A DNA stretch of 40,450 nt from Prevotella sp. (GCA_024681875.1 JAILAA010000110.1:1-40450); one strand, 5' to 3'. Positions 7,769-16,084 are shown, numbered from the stretch's first letter. Notes: generated by a model not told the origin, from the letters alone. Numbers and translations: made by a program.

Positions 7769-8539
7769 TTAGAGTTGTTGGATAAAGTTGTGAAAGGCAA
7801 CGCCTGGGTCGGCGGCTTTCATGAAGGTTTCGCCAATGAGGAAGCCGCGGAAACCAGCCTGGCGTAGCTCCTTGACAGTTTGTGGGTTGCTGATGCCGCT
7901 CTCGCTTACTAACACCGTCCTATTGGTGGCGATACTATCGCCACATATAGAACAAAGTTTCTCGGCCAGACGGAAACTGGTCTCCACGTCGGTAACAAAC
8001 GAACCGAGGTGGCGGTTGTTGATACCGCAAAGGTCTGGCTGCAGCTCAGCGTATTCCAACTCTGTCTCATCGTGCATCTCCAACAGTACCTCCAGGCCCA
8101 ACTCATGCGCCTTTTCTAAGAGTGTTTTGCACTCCTGTTTCTTCATGCATGCCGCAATGAGCAATACGGCGCTGGCCCCACACATGGTCGCGGCATAAAG
8201 CTGTGCCTCGTCGATAACGAAGTTTTTATACAATATTGGTATCGTCACTCCAGACTGACGGGCGGTTCGGATGAAGTCGTCGTGCCCGCCAAAGTAGTTC
8301 TCGTCGGTGAGGATGCTGATGGCTGCTGCACCGTTCTGCTGATAGCTTAGCGGGATGATGTCGGCGCGACCTTCCTCCTTGATCCAGCCCTTCGACGGCG
8401 ACTTGCGTTTGAACTCGGCAATGATGCCCGTCTTGCTCTGAAGCAAAGCCTCGCGCAGGGACGGCTTCTTGGCCTTTAACAGCGCGAGCTCCTCACGCTT
8501 GTGATCAATGATTTCTTGTAGGATGTCTTTCATCATCAT
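7769..8539 (-). CDS. trpC: Indole-3-glycerol phosphate synthase
   Basis: A 256-aa TIM-barrel enzyme that closes carboxyphenylaminodeoxyribulose phosphate to indole-3-glycerol phosphate. It contains the Lys motif FKRKSPSKGWI, the EMHDE segment, GINNRHLGSFVTD and VSESGI. The length is that of a single-function TrpC, so there is no fused TrpF domain. The start has three consecutive ATG codons (8539, 8536, 8533); the first is used. It lies 31 nt after trpD and 12 nt before trpA, which leaves no room for trpF. Confidence 0.97.
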   Translation of the reverse strand: MMMKDILQEIIDHKREELALLKAKKPSLREALLQSKTGIIAEFKRKSPSKGWIKEEGRADIIPLSYQQNGAAAISILTDENYFGGHDDFIRTARQSGVTIPILYKNFVIDEAQLYAATMCGASAVLLIAACMKKQECKTLLEKAHELGLEVLLEMHDETELEYAELQPDLCGINNRHLGSFVTDVETSFRLAEKLCSICGDSIATNRTVLVSESGISNPQTVKELRQAGFRGFLIGETFMKAADPGVAFHNFIQQL

Positions 8540-8570
8540 GTCATTATAACGTGATAACGTTCTATCGTTA

Positions 8571-9581
8571 TTACGAATTTAACTCGACGAATTTCTTGAA
8601 GGTGCGGAGGGCAGCGCCGCTGTCGATGCTCTCGCGGGCAATGGCGATACATTCCTCGATGGTTTTCTCGCCTTTTTCGAGCACCTGGATGCCGAAGGCG
8701 GCGTTGGCCAACACGATGTTCTTCTGTGCGGGCAGGGCGCGGTTTTCGAGGACAGAGTCGAAGATTTGTGCGGCCTCTTCCTCAGTAGCGCCACCGACGA
8801 GTTCCTCGGGCTTGGCAATCTCGAAGCCGAGATCCTGAGGCTTGAAGATGCGCTCATAGTCCTTTGTCGTGACCTTGAAGTCGCCCGTCAGCGAAATCTC
8901 GTCGTAGCCGTCGATGCTGTTGACGATGCCGTAGTCGATGCCAATCTTCTGATACACCTGATGATAGAGGCGCATCTGGTCGAGGTTGGCGACGCCGAGC
9001 AACTGGCACTTCGGCTGGCTGGGATTCACCAGCGGTCCAAGCAGGTTGAAGATAGTGGGAAACTGCAGTGCCTTACGAATCGGACCAACGAACTTCATAG
9101 CCTTGGCGAAGAGCTGGGCATGGAGATAGACGATGCCTGCCTCGTCGAGTGAGCGGTTCAGCTTGTCGATATCGTCCGTGAACTTGATGCCGTGATGGGC
9201 AATGACATTCGAGGCGCCACTCACACTTGTAGCGGCGTAGTTGCCATGCTTGGCCACCTTATAGCCTGCACCTGCGATGACGAAGCAACTGGTGGTAGAG
9301 ATGTTAAAGGTGTTCTTGCGATCACCACCTGTACCGACGACGTCGATGTAGCGGTCGGCATTGAGGATGGCGGGCACACCCGTCTCAAGGATGCCGTCGC
9401 GGAAGCCAAGCAGCTCGTCGACGGTGACACCACGCATCTGCAGGGCCGTCAGCAGGGCAGTAATCTGCTCTGTAGGATACTCACTCTGAGTGATACCAAT
9501 TAGAATATTCTTCATTTCTTCACGAGACAGCTCCTCGTGGTTCAGCATCCTGTTTAGGATGTCTTTCATTGTCTGTGCCAT
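8571..9581 (-). CDS. trpD: Anthranilate phosphoribosyltransferase
   Basis: A 336-aa enzyme of the nucleoside phosphorylase-like phosphoribosyltransferase family. It carries the PRPP-binding motif GTGGDRKNTFNIST, the KHGN motif, and GPLVNPSQPKCQLLGV. It transfers phosphoribose from PRPP to anthranilate. It follows trpG by 29 nt, and that gap is an AATTGAAA-type tandem repeat. The ATG at 9581 is used; a second in-frame ATG at 9569 (MKDILNRML) is also possible. Confidence 0.97.
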   Translation of the reverse strand: MAQTMKDILNRMLNHEELSREEMKNILIGITQSEYPTEQITALLTALQMRGVTVDELLGFRDGILETGVPAILNADRYIDVVGTGGDRKNTFNISTTSCFVIAGAGYKVAKHGNYAATSVSGASNVIAHHGIKFTDDIDKLNRSLDEAGIVYLHAQLFAKAMKFVGPIRKALQFPTIFNLLGPLVNPSQPKCQLLGVANLDQMRLYHQVYQKIGIDYGIVNSIDGYDEISLTGDFKVTTKDYERIFKPQDLGFEIAKPEELVGGATEEEAAQIFDSVLENRALPAQKNIVLANAAFGIQVLEKGEKTIEECIAIARESIDSGAALRTFKKFVELNS

Positions 9582-9610
9582 ATGTTTTCAATTTTTCAAT
9601 TTTTCAATTC
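9582..9610. repeat. AATTGAAA-type tandem repeat between trpG and trpD
   Basis: On the coding (minus) strand the gap consists mainly of three tandem 8-nt AATTGAAA/AATTGAAAA units. It belongs to the same low-complexity family as 29184-29206 and 34748-34795. Confidence 0.7.
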
Positions 9611-10174
9611 TTAAAGAAACATCCAGTTTTGCAGCATCTTCTTGCCATCGGGCGTGAGGACACTCTCAGGGTGGAACTGGATGCCGCGCACATTGAGCGT
9701 CTTGTGTTTGAGGGCCATGATTTGTCCTTCGTCGCTTACAGCGGTGATTTCGAGGCAGTCAGGGAAGCCATCCTTCGAAACCACCCACGAGTGGTAGCGG
9801 CCGATGGTAATGTTGCGGTCTATACCGCTGAAGATAGGGTCGTTGCTGATGATGTGGCAGGGCGTGGCGACACCGTGGAATACGTCGCTTAGATTCTCAA
9901 GCTTGCCTCCGAAGGCCTCACCAATGGCCTGATGACCAAGACAAACGCCTAGGATAGGCTTGCGCCCCGCGTAGGTGCGGATGACATCGAGTAGTAGGCC
10001 TGCCTCTGAGGGAATACCTGGGCCAGGTGAGAGGATAATCTTGCCGAACTCCTCCAACTGCGGTAGCTCAAACTGGTCGTTGCGATACACCGTTACCTCG
10101 GCGCCAAGTTCCTTTACCAAATGACTCAGATTATAGGTAAAGGAGTCGTAGTTGTCAATGATTACTATCTTCAT
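9611..10174 (-). CDS. trpG: Anthranilate synthase glutamine amidotransferase subunit
   Basis: A 187-aa class I glutamine amidotransferase. The nucleophile is Cys78 in GVCLGHQAIGEAFGG, and the rest of the triad is His168 and Glu170 in FHPESVLTPDG. The oxyanion segment LSPGPGIP is at 49-55. It supplies ammonia to TrpE for anthranilate synthesis. It starts 4 nt after the trpE stop, which favours coupled, stoichiometric expression of the two subunits. It could in principle also serve a PabB elsewhere; its position inside the trp operon supports TrpG. Confidence 0.96.
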   Translation of the reverse strand: MKIVIIDNYDSFTYNLSHLVKELGAEVTVYRNDQFELPQLEEFGKIILSPGPGIPSEAGLLLDVIRTYAGRKPILGVCLGHQAIGEAFGGKLENLSDVFHGVATPCHIISNDPIFSGIDRNITIGRYHSWVVSKDGFPDCLEITAVSDEGQIMALKHKTLNVRGIQFHPESVLTPDGKKMLQNWMFL

Positions 10175-10178
10175 AACC

Positions 10179-11570
10179 TTACATTTTTTCAGCCATTAAT
10201 ATAGCGCGGCGCAATGCGCCAAGTTTGTTGTTCACTTCCTGCAGCTCGTATTCCTCGTCGCTCTTGGCCACGATGCCGCCACCAGCCTGGAACCATAGTT
10301 CGCCGTTGCGCGAGACAAAGGTTCGGATGGTGATGGCCTGATTCAATGAGCCGTTAAGACCGATATAGCCGATGCAACCGCCATAGGCACCACGATTATG
10401 GGGCTCGTACTCAGAGATGAGCTGCATGGCACGCACCTTAGGCGCTCCTGAGAGCGTACCAGCAGGGAAGGTGTCGATAAAGGCTTTGATAGAATCAGCA
10501 CCTTCGTCGAGCTCACCACTCACACGGCTTACCAGATGGATGACGTGAGAGTAATACTGCAGGTCCTTGTAGAAGTCGACCTTTACGCCATGACAGTTGC
10601 GGCTCAGGTCATTGCGGGCCAGGTCTACCAGCATCACATGCTCTGCGTTCTCTTTAGGATCGTTGCGCAGGTATTCTGCTCCCTTGCGGTCGGCTTCGGC
10701 ATCGCCCGTACGCTTGGTCGTTCCTGCGATGGGGTCGATGTAGGCTTTTCTCCCTTCAATTCTACAGTGCGTCTCAGGCGAAGAACCGAAGATGCGAAAG
10801 CCACCGAAGTCAAAGTAGAAGAGGTAGGGCGAGGGGTTGATGCTGCGCAGGGCACGATAGAGCTTGAAGTCGTCGCCCTCGTACTTCTGGATGAAGCGGC
10901 GGCTGAGTACAATCTGGAACACATCGCCACGCAGACAGTGCTGGATGCCCTTGCGGATGTTCGCCTTGTGCTCCTCGTCGGTCAATGGACTTGTCGTCTC
11001 GCCAACGGGATGAAAATCGTAGGCCTTCACATTGGCTTTGTTCATCTGTTTGTAGATGGCATCGAGCTCGGCCTCATCTCCTAATGACACGATGGTCAAC
11101 GAGTTGTTGAAATGGTCGAATACTATAACATCTTTATATAAGATGTAGAGCATATCAGGGGCATCGTTGCGCTCCTGTGTCTCATCCTTCACGGCGATGT
11201 TCTCGAAATAGCGCACTGCATTGAACGAAGTGTAGCCGTAGAGGCCGCAGAACTCCGAGTGGTTGCCCTTCACCTCGATGCGGTCGATGAGGGCGTTGAT
11301 GGCTTCGGCAGAACCGAAGCTCGCATTGAGTTCGCGCTGCATGCTGTTGCCGTCAGGGAAGGTGATAGTGGTGAGCCCGTGTCCGATGGCGACACTGGCC
11401 ATGGGATTGATGCCGATGAAGGAGCGTGAGTTGTCCTTCTCATGATAGTCGGAACTCTCCATCAGTGCACTCTGCGGATAGATATCCCTCAGTCGCATAT
11501 ATACTCCCACTGGCGTATACAGGTCTGCCAGAATGGTCTTACTGATTGTCGTATATTTAAAAGTTTCCAT
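10179..11570 (-). CDS. trpE: Anthranilate synthase component I
   Basis: A 463-aa chorismate-utilising enzyme that makes anthranilate with TrpG. The N-terminal domain has LMESSDYHEKDNSRSF, equivalent to the LLES tryptophan feedback site, so end-product inhibition is expected. The C-terminal catalytic domain has PSPYLFYFDFG, SSPETHCRIEG, GTTKRTGD, NAEHVMLVDLARND and PAGTLSGAPKVRAM. The ATG lies inside the end of trpB and the two genes overlap by 14 nt, which suggests translational coupling. Confidence 0.97.
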   Translation of the reverse strand: METFKYTTISKTILADLYTPVGVYMRLRDIYPQSALMESSDYHEKDNSRSFIGINPMASVAIGHGLTTITFPDGNSMQRELNASFGSAEAINALIDRIEVKGNHSEFCGLYGYTSFNAVRYFENIAVKDETQERNDAPDMLYILYKDVIVFDHFNNSLTIVSLGDEAELDAIYKQMNKANVKAYDFHPVGETTSPLTDEEHKANIRKGIQHCLRGDVFQIVLSRRFIQKYEGDDFKLYRALRSINPSPYLFYFDFGGFRIFGSSPETHCRIEGRKAYIDPIAGTTKRTGDAEADRKGAEYLRNDPKENAEHVMLVDLARNDLSRNCHGVKVDFYKDLQYYSHVIHLVSRVSGELDEGADSIKAFIDTFPAGTLSGAPKVRAMQLISEYEPHNRGAYGGCIGYIGLNGSLNQAITIRTFVSRNGELWFQAGGGIVAKSDEEYELQEVNNKLGALRRAILMAEKM

Positions 11571-12762
11571 ATTCCTTTGCCATTTGTTTGTTCTTCAGAT
11601 AGGTCTCCACGTCTTTATCGCCACGACCGCTGACCGTCAGCACCACTACGTCAGAGGGCTTGAAGCTTAATTTGGAAAGCGCGGCGATGGCGTGGGCTGA
11701 TTCGATGGCGGGGATGATACCCTCCATGCGCGTCAGCTCATATCCGCCGTAGATGGCCTCGTCGTCGTTGATGCTTAGCACCTCCGTGCGGCCCTTTTTC
11801 GCCATATTACAGTGCATGGGGCCTACGCCGGGATAGTCGAGGCCTGCACTAATCGTAAAGGCCTCCTGAATCTGCCCGTCCTCGTTCTGCATCACCAGCA
11901 TTTTTGCACCGTGCAGGATACCCGTCGAACCTTTATGAATGGTGGCTGCCGTGTAGTCCGTCTCCCAGCCATGACCGCCAGCCTCGGCCAGCACTATTTT
12001 TACTCTATCATCGTCCATGTAGTGGTAGATGGTGCCTGCGGCATTCGAACCACCGCCGATGCAGGCCACGAGATAGTCGGGATAGTCGCGGCCTGTCTTC
12101 TCCTCCAATTGCCACTTGATCTCCTCAGAGATGACGCTTTGCATGCGGGCCACGAGGTCAGGGTAGGGATGCGGCCCCATCGTAGAGCCGACAATGTAAA
12201 AGGTGTCGGCAGGATGGCAGCACCAGTCGCGGATAGCCTCCGAGCAGGCGTCAGAGAGCGTCATGTTACCTGTGCGGACGGGATGTACCTCGGCCCCAAG
12301 CATCTTCATGCGCTCAACGTTAGTGTGCTGGCGCTCTACGTCTGTGGCCCCCATGAAAACCTCACACTTCATGTTCATCAGTGCACAGACCGTTGCCGTA
12401 GCCACTCCGTGCTGACCGGCACCCGTCTCGGCTATGATACGCGTCTTACCCATTTTCTTTGCTAAAAGAATCTGTCCGATGGTGTTGTTGATCTTGTGCG
12501 CACCGGTGTGGTTGAGGTCTTCGCGCTTCAGGTAGAGCTGGCAGCCATACTTCTTGCTCATCCTGCTGGCGAAGTAGAGTGGACTGGGACGTCCCACGTA
12601 GTCCTTCAGCAGAGCGTGGTACTCGGCTTTGAATTCGTCCGACTCGATAATTGGCAAATATGCCTCCTGCAAGTCATGCACACACTTGTAGAGAATTTCT
12701 GGTACGTAAGCCCCGCCGAACTCTCCATAGAAACCGTTCTTGTCTACATGGTAATTGCTCAT
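11557..12762 (-). CDS. trpB: Tryptophan synthase beta subunit
   Basis: A 401-aa PLP enzyme that condenses indole with serine. The PLP lysine is Lys90 in HTGAHKINN, and the phosphate loop is GGGSNAAGT. The start is set at the ATG of MSNYHVDKNGFYGEFGGAYVPE, where TrpB homology begins; an upstream ATG at 12792 would add ten unrelated residues. It is the first structural gene of the trp operon, 42 nt downstream of the attenuator hairpin. The trpE start codon is inside its 3' end. Placing trpB first and trpA last is a Bacteroidales-style order. Confidence 0.97.
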   Translation of the reverse strand: MSNYHVDKNGFYGEFGGAYVPEILYKCVHDLQEAYLPIIESDEFKAEYHALLKDYVGRPSPLYFASRMSKKYGCQLYLKREDLNHTGAHKINNTIGQILLAKKMGKTRIIAETGAGQHGVATATVCALMNMKCEVFMGATDVERQHTNVERMKMLGAEVHPVRTGNMTLSDACSEAIRDWCCHPADTFYIVGSTMGPHPYPDLVARMQSVISEEIKWQLEEKTGRDYPDYLVACIGGGSNAAGTIYHYMDDDRVKIVLAEAGGHGWETDYTAATIHKGSTGILHGAKMLVMQNEDGQIQEAFTISAGLDYPGVGPMHCNMAKKGRTEVLSINDDEAIYGGYELTRMEGIIPAIESAHAIAALSKLSFKPSDVVVLTVSGRGDKDVETYLKNKQMAKEYGNF

Positions 12763-12803
12763 ATACTTATAATTTTTGAGTTGATGAAACATTTTTAAAC
12801 TTT

Positions 12804-12835
12804 GAGAGGCCCGTCGTAAGAACGACGGGCCTCTC
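12804..12835 (-). terminator. trp attenuator hairpin
   Basis: A perfect 14-bp GC-rich stem (12804-12817 with 12822-12835) closes a 4-nt loop. In the minus-strand transcript it lies 40 nt after the trpL stop and 42 nt before trpB. The following sequence is AAAGTTTAAAAAT, so the U-tract is weak and an intrinsic terminator is likely but not certain. No other gene needs a terminator here. Confidence 0.75.
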
Positions 12836-12849
12836 TGTATCTTTCATTG

Positions 12850-12919
12850 CAAACTATAGGTACGCGGCTATCTTCTCACGATCTGTTAAATCTTGATTCA
12901 CGCCACCACCAATAGTTTG
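12850..12919 (-). promoter_or_regulatory. trp leader alternative-pairing segments
   Basis: Transcript segment 12919-12908 (CAAACUAUUGGU, ending in the first Trp codons) can pair with 12861-12850 (ACCUAUAGUUUG): 11 of 12 positions match, with one U-U mismatch. This is the position of a classic 1:2 pairing that a ribosome stalled at the Trp codons would disrupt. I found no clear antiterminator pairing with the 5' arm of the terminator by eye. Confidence 0.5.
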
Positions 12920-12932
12920 AGCTTTTATACAT
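12876..12932 (-). CDS. trpL: trp operon leader peptide (three tandem Trp codons)
   Basis: A short reading frame encodes MYKSSNYWWWRESRFNRS, 18 residues, with TGG TGG TGG at 12911-12903 and a TGA stop. It begins about 23 nt after the predicted transcription start and is preceded by an A-rich stretch, as usual in Bacteroidetes. A strong hairpin and then trpB follow. Three consecutive codons of the rarest amino acid in the leader of the operon that makes it are very unlikely by chance. The inferred role is ribosome-mediated attenuation: with low charged tRNA-Trp the ribosome stalls here and transcription continues into trpB. I do not know whether this leader has been annotated before. Confidence 0.85.
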   Translation of the reverse strand: MYKSSNYWWWRESRFNRS

Positions 12933-12961
12933 AAATGAGTTTTTTGTTACTTTTTCGTGGG

Positions 12962-12993
12962 CAAAGGTAATGGTTTGTTTTTAAACTGCCAAA
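12962..12993 (-). promoter_or_regulatory. Promoter of the trp operon
   Basis: On the minus strand TTTG (12993-12990) and TACCTTTG (12969-12962) are separated by exactly 20 nt, a perfect match to the Bacteroidetes -33/-7 consensus. Transcription would start near 12955, giving a leader that contains trpL and the hairpin. Confidence 0.75.
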
Positions 12994-13068
12994 TTTTTTG
13001 CCGTTTTTTTTACGATTTATTACAAATAATAGATGAATAATATGGAAACCATAGAAAGACTACGTTTG

Positions 13069-14418
13069 CTAACGGATTCTTTCAATTAGTTCCTCAGGTG
13101 AAAGAAGGGACTGTTCGCCGGTATCCATATCCTTCAGTGTCACTTTGTTTTGTGCTATCTCGCTATCGCCTGCAAGCACTACGAAGGGAATGTGTTTGGC
13201 GTTGGCATAGACCATCTGCTTTTTCATCTTTGCAGCATCAGGGAATAGTTCAGCACGGATGCCGGCCTGACGCACTTGAGCGATGATGGGCAGACAATAG
13301 GCCGCTTCACTCTCTCCAAAGTTAATGAAGAGCACGCGGCTGGTCTGTAGCGAGTCTTTCGGATAAAGGTCGAGTGCGTCGAGCACATCGTAAATGCGGT
13401 CAACGCCGAAGCTAATGCCTACGCCCGAAAGGCCCGGCATACCGAAAATGCCCGTCAAATTGTCGTAGCGTCCGCCGCCGCTGATGCTGCCCATCGGCGT
13501 GTCGAGGGCTTTCACCTCGAAGATGGCACCTGTGTAGTAGTTGAGACCACGGGCAAGGGTGAGATCAAGCTGCAAATGATTATTTAATGACAAGTGTTGA
13601 GAGAGGATGAAGCGTAGCTCTTCAACGCCTTTCATACCGGTCTCGCTGTTTTTCAGCACATCGGCGATGGTGGTGAGTTTCTCCTCGTTGGACCCCTCAA
13701 GCAGGATGATGGGCTGTAGCTTGCTGATCTGCTCCTCGGTAAGTCCGTCGTTGCGCAGTTCCTCATTCACATTTTCGATGCCGATTTTGTCAAGCTTGTC
13801 AATGGCTACGGTGATGTCAACAATCTTGTCGGCAGCGCCGATGACCTCGGCAATGCCCGACAGAATCTTTCGGTTATTAATTTTAATTTGTACGCGCACG
13901 CCCAAGCGTGAGAATACGGTATCGAGAATCTGTATCAACTCCACCTCGTTGAGTAGTGAGTCAGATCCCACTACATCGCCGTCGAACTGATAAAACTCAC
14001 GATAGCGACCTTTCTGCGGACGGTCAGCACGCCACACAGGCTGTACCTGATAGCGCTTGAAAGGCAGTTGTAGCTCTTCACGGTGCATTACAACATAGCG
14101 GGCAAAGGGTACGGTGAGATCATAGCGAAGTCCCTTTTCACAGAGCTTTGCGGCCAAATGCAAGGCATTGCGCTCCATTAGTTCCTCGTCGTTTACCTTC
14201 TGCAGGAAATCGCCTGAGTTAAGTACCTTGAAGAGCAGTTTGTCGCCCTCCTCGCCATATTTGCCCATCAGTGTCTGCAGGGTCTCCATTGCAGGTGTCT
14301 CGATCTGCTGGAATCCATATAGCTCGTATACCTCGCGGATGGTGTTCAGGATGTAGTTGCGCTTGGACATTTCTATAGGGCCGAAGTCGCGCGTTCCTTT
14401 TACTATTGATGGTTTCAT
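13069..14418 (-). CDS. hisS: Histidyl-tRNA synthetase
   Basis: A 449-aa class II aminoacyl-tRNA synthetase that charges tRNA-His. It has the N-terminal [10 protein letters not shown], motif 2 in [21 protein letters not shown], the histidine-binding [15 protein letters not shown], motif 3 in [13 protein letters not shown], and a C-terminal anticodon-binding domain. The ATG at 14418 is used. An inverted-repeat arm ends 8 nt upstream of the start codon, so the gene's natural leader has been replaced by a DUF559 element. It may depend on read-through from fur-purA or on a promoter in the element. Confidence 0.97.
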   Translation of the reverse strand: MKPSIVKGTRDFGPIEMSKRNYILNTIREVYELYGFQQIETPAMETLQTLMGKYGEEGDKLLFKVLNSGDFLQKVNDEELMERNALHLAAKLCEKGLRYDLTVPFARYVVMHREELQLPFKRYQVQPVWRADRPQKGRYREFYQFDGDVVGSDSLLNEVELIQILDTVFSRLGVRVQIKINNRKILSGIAEVIGAADKIVDITVAIDKLDKIGIENVNEELRNDGLTEEQISKLQPIILLEGSNEEKLTTIADVLKNSETGMKGVEELRFILSQHLSLNNHLQLDLTLARGLNYYTGAIFEVKALDTPMGSISGGGRYDNLTGIFGMPGLSGVGISFGVDRIYDVLDALDLYPKDSLQTSRVLFINFGESEAAYCLPIIAQVRQAGIRAELFPDAAKMKKQMVYANAKHIPFVVLAGDSEIAQNKVTLKDMDTGEQSLLSPEELIERIR

Positions 14419-14426
14419 ATTTTAAA

Positions 14427-14459
14427 AGCCCACCCAAGCCCTCCCAGAGGGAGGGATGT
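14427..14459. repeat. Left inverted-repeat arm of the DUF559 element
   Basis: It begins AGCCCACCCAAG and contains the hairpin CCCTCCC-AGA-GGGAGGG. It is the reverse complement of 14776-14808 except for one base in the hairpin loop. It lies 8 nt upstream of the hisS start codon. Confidence 0.85.
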
Positions 14460-14490
14460 GGATTACATTAAATTATTCTGTTAATAACGA

Positions 14491-14772
14491 TTAGATTATC
14501 TTTGATATTACAGTTTCTAAATCTGTGAGAACTTGGTCGTTGGTAAAACGAATTACTCAAAAACCTTTGCGTTGCAAGTATTCTGTTCGAGCTGCATCAT
14601 CTATTTGTTGGTCTGAAGACATGTGGTACGACCCATCTATTTCGATGATGAGATAATTATTGAGTGAGACGAAATCAGCAATATACATTCCAATGACATG
14701 CTGACGACGGAAATGCACTCCCAGTTTGCTACCTCGAAGCTGTTCATTGCCCTCTCGGTTAGCATTAGGTAC
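14491..14772 (-). pseudogene. DUF559 (Vsr-like) endonuclease remnant
   Basis: The open stretch contains LGVHFRRQHVIGMYIADF, then an EIDGSYH motif, then AARTEYLQRKGF, a TGA stop at 14559-14557, and VIRFTNDQVL to the TAA at 14491. This is the order of the DUF559 domain, a PD-(D/E)XK nuclease fold related to Vsr repair endonucleases; the Asp/Glu around ADF and EIDG are the likely active-site residues. Two defects are visible. An in-frame TGA (14775-14773) lies just upstream with no start codon before the domain, so the N-terminal part is lost. An internal TGA stands where the family usually has Arg, as CGA to TGA would give. It is most likely non-functional. Confidence 0.75.
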
Positions 14773-14775
14773 TCA

Positions 14776-14808
14776 ACATCCCTCCCTTTGGGAGGGCTTG
14801 GGTGGGCT
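14776..14808. repeat. Right inverted-repeat arm of the DUF559 element
   Basis: It contains the hairpin CCCTCCC-TTT-GGGAGGG and begins 1 nt after the purA stop codon. It pairs with 14427-14459 in inverted orientation, 32 of 33 matching. Confidence 0.85.
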
Positions 14809-14809
14809 C

Positions 14810-16084
14810 TTACCTCACAATCGTCTGCTCACGGTCAGGACCGATGCTAATAATCTTGATAGGTGTCTCGAGCTGCTGTTCCAAGAAATCAATGTAGTTC
14901 TTGAATTCTTCGGGGAACTGCTCTTCGCTGGTGAAATGAGTCATGTCCGTCTTCCAGCCAGGAAGCTCCTTGTATACGGGCTCAATTCCTTCTTCAATGT
15001 TATAAGGAAAGTAGTTGATTATCTGGCCGTTCTGCTTGTAGGCCACGCAAGCTTTAATAGTAGTGAATCCGTCAAGAACATCACTCTTCATCATAATAAG
15101 CTGGGTCACGCCGTTCACCATGATACTGTAGCGCAGAGCTACCAGGTCAATCCATCCGCAACGGCGTTCACGGCCTGTCACAGCACCATATTCGTGTCCC
15201 AGGTCGCGAATCTTCTTACCCGTCTCGTCGAACAGCTCTGTTGGGAACGGACCGGCACCTACGCGAGTGCAGTAAGCCTTCATGATGCCGTAGACCTCGC
15301 CGATTCTGTTGGGGCCGATGCCAAGACCTGTGCAGGCTCCGGCACAGATAGTGTTAGAAGAGGTGACAAAGGGGTAGGAGCCAAAGTCAACGTCAAGCAT
15401 TGTGCCCTGTGCACCTTCGCACAATATTGACTTGCCCTCATTTAACAGACCGTTAATCTCATGCTCGCTATCTACAATAGGGAATTGGCGCAGATACTCC
15501 ACTCCTTCCAGCCATTTCTTCTCTACCTCGGTAATGTCGTATTCAAAGCCAAGAGATTTCAATATGGCCTCATGGCGAGCCTTTGCAGCTGCATATTTGT
15601 CGTTGAAATGGTCGAGGATGTCACCTACGCGCAGGCCTGTACGGCTGACCTTGTCGGTATAGGTAGGGCCGATGCCCTTGCCCGTGGTGCCCACTTTGTT
15701 CTTGCCTTTCTGGGCCTCATAGGCGGCATCAAGCACACGGTGTGTGGGCATAATGAGGTGTGCCTTCTTCGAGATGTGCAGGCGTTCTTTCAAAGGGTGT
15801 CCGCTCTGCTCCAGCGCTTTTGCCTCATCCATGAATAGATCGGGTGCCAGCACTACGCCGTTGCCGATGATGTTCACCTTGTCACCTTGGAAGATGCCAG
15901 AGGGAATGCTGCGCAACACATATTTCTGCCCCTCAAACTCCAGTGTGTGTCCGGCATTAGGGCCGCCCTGAAAACGGGCCACCACGTCATAGCGGGGAGT
16001 AAGCACATCCACAACTTTTCCCTTTCCCTCGTCGCCCCACTGCAATCCTAGCAGGACGTCAACCTTTCCTTTCTTCTTCATCAT
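14810..16084 (-). CDS. purA: Adenylosuccinate synthetase
   Basis: A 424-aa enzyme, normal length, that joins IMP and aspartate with GTP in AMP synthesis. The N-terminal GLQWGDEGKGKVVD is the GTP-binding loop with the catalytic Asp, followed by GGPNAGHT with the catalytic His. GTTGKGIGPTYTDK, EGAQGTMLDVDFG and TGRERRCGWIDLVALRY are also present. Its start overlaps the end of the Fur-family gene by 26 nt, so the two are one transcription unit. The stop codon abuts the right arm of the DUF559 element. Confidence 0.97.
   Translation of the reverse strand: MMKKKGKVDVLLGLQWGDEGKGKVVDVLTPRYDVVARFQGGPNAGHTLEFEGQKYVLRSIPSGIFQGDKVNIIGNGVVLAPDLFMDEAKALEQSGHPLKERLHISKKAHLIMPTHRVLDAAYEAQKGKNKVGTTGKGIGPTYTDKVSRTGLRVGDILDHFNDKYAAAKARHEAILKSLGFEYDITEVEKKWLEGVEYLRQFPIVDSEHEINGLLNEGKSILCEGAQGTMLDVDFGSYPFVTSSNTICAGACTGLGIGPNRIGEVYGIMKAYCTRVGAGPFPTELFDETGKKIRDLGHEYGAVTGRERRCGWIDLVALRYSIMVNGVTQLIMMKSDVLDGFTTIKACVAYKQNGQIINYFPYNIEEGIEPVYKELPGWKTDMTHFTSEEQFPEEFKNYIDFLEQQLETPIKIISIGPDREQTIVR

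Larger units (their letters stand above)
14427..14808. mobile_element. Decayed DUF559 element bounded by 33-nt inverted repeats
   Basis: This 382-bp segment exactly fills the purA-hisS gap. Its ends are 33-nt inverted repeats with 32 of 33 matches, and between them is a broken DUF559-type endonuclease gene on the minus strand. Each end also folds on itself (CCCTCCC and GGGAGGG around a 3-nt loop). No target-site duplication is apparent. It may be a small non-autonomous mobile unit, or a dispersed palindromic repeat pair that captured the gene; mobility is inferred from structure only. Confidence 0.6.

Noticed and set aside
8546..8571. Small hairpin (ATAACG/CGTTAT) between trpD and trpC
   Set aside because: Only a 6-bp stem with no U-run. 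It is too weak to call an internal terminator or processing site.
14809..14815. Target-site duplication for the DUF559 element
   Set aside because: The bases outside the two arms (TTTAAAA on the left, CTTACCT on the right) do not match, so no duplication is claimed.
14726..15430. A 234-codon frame antisense to purA
   Set aside because: It starts in the DUF559 remnant and runs through an inverted-repeat arm and opposite purA. No family signal.
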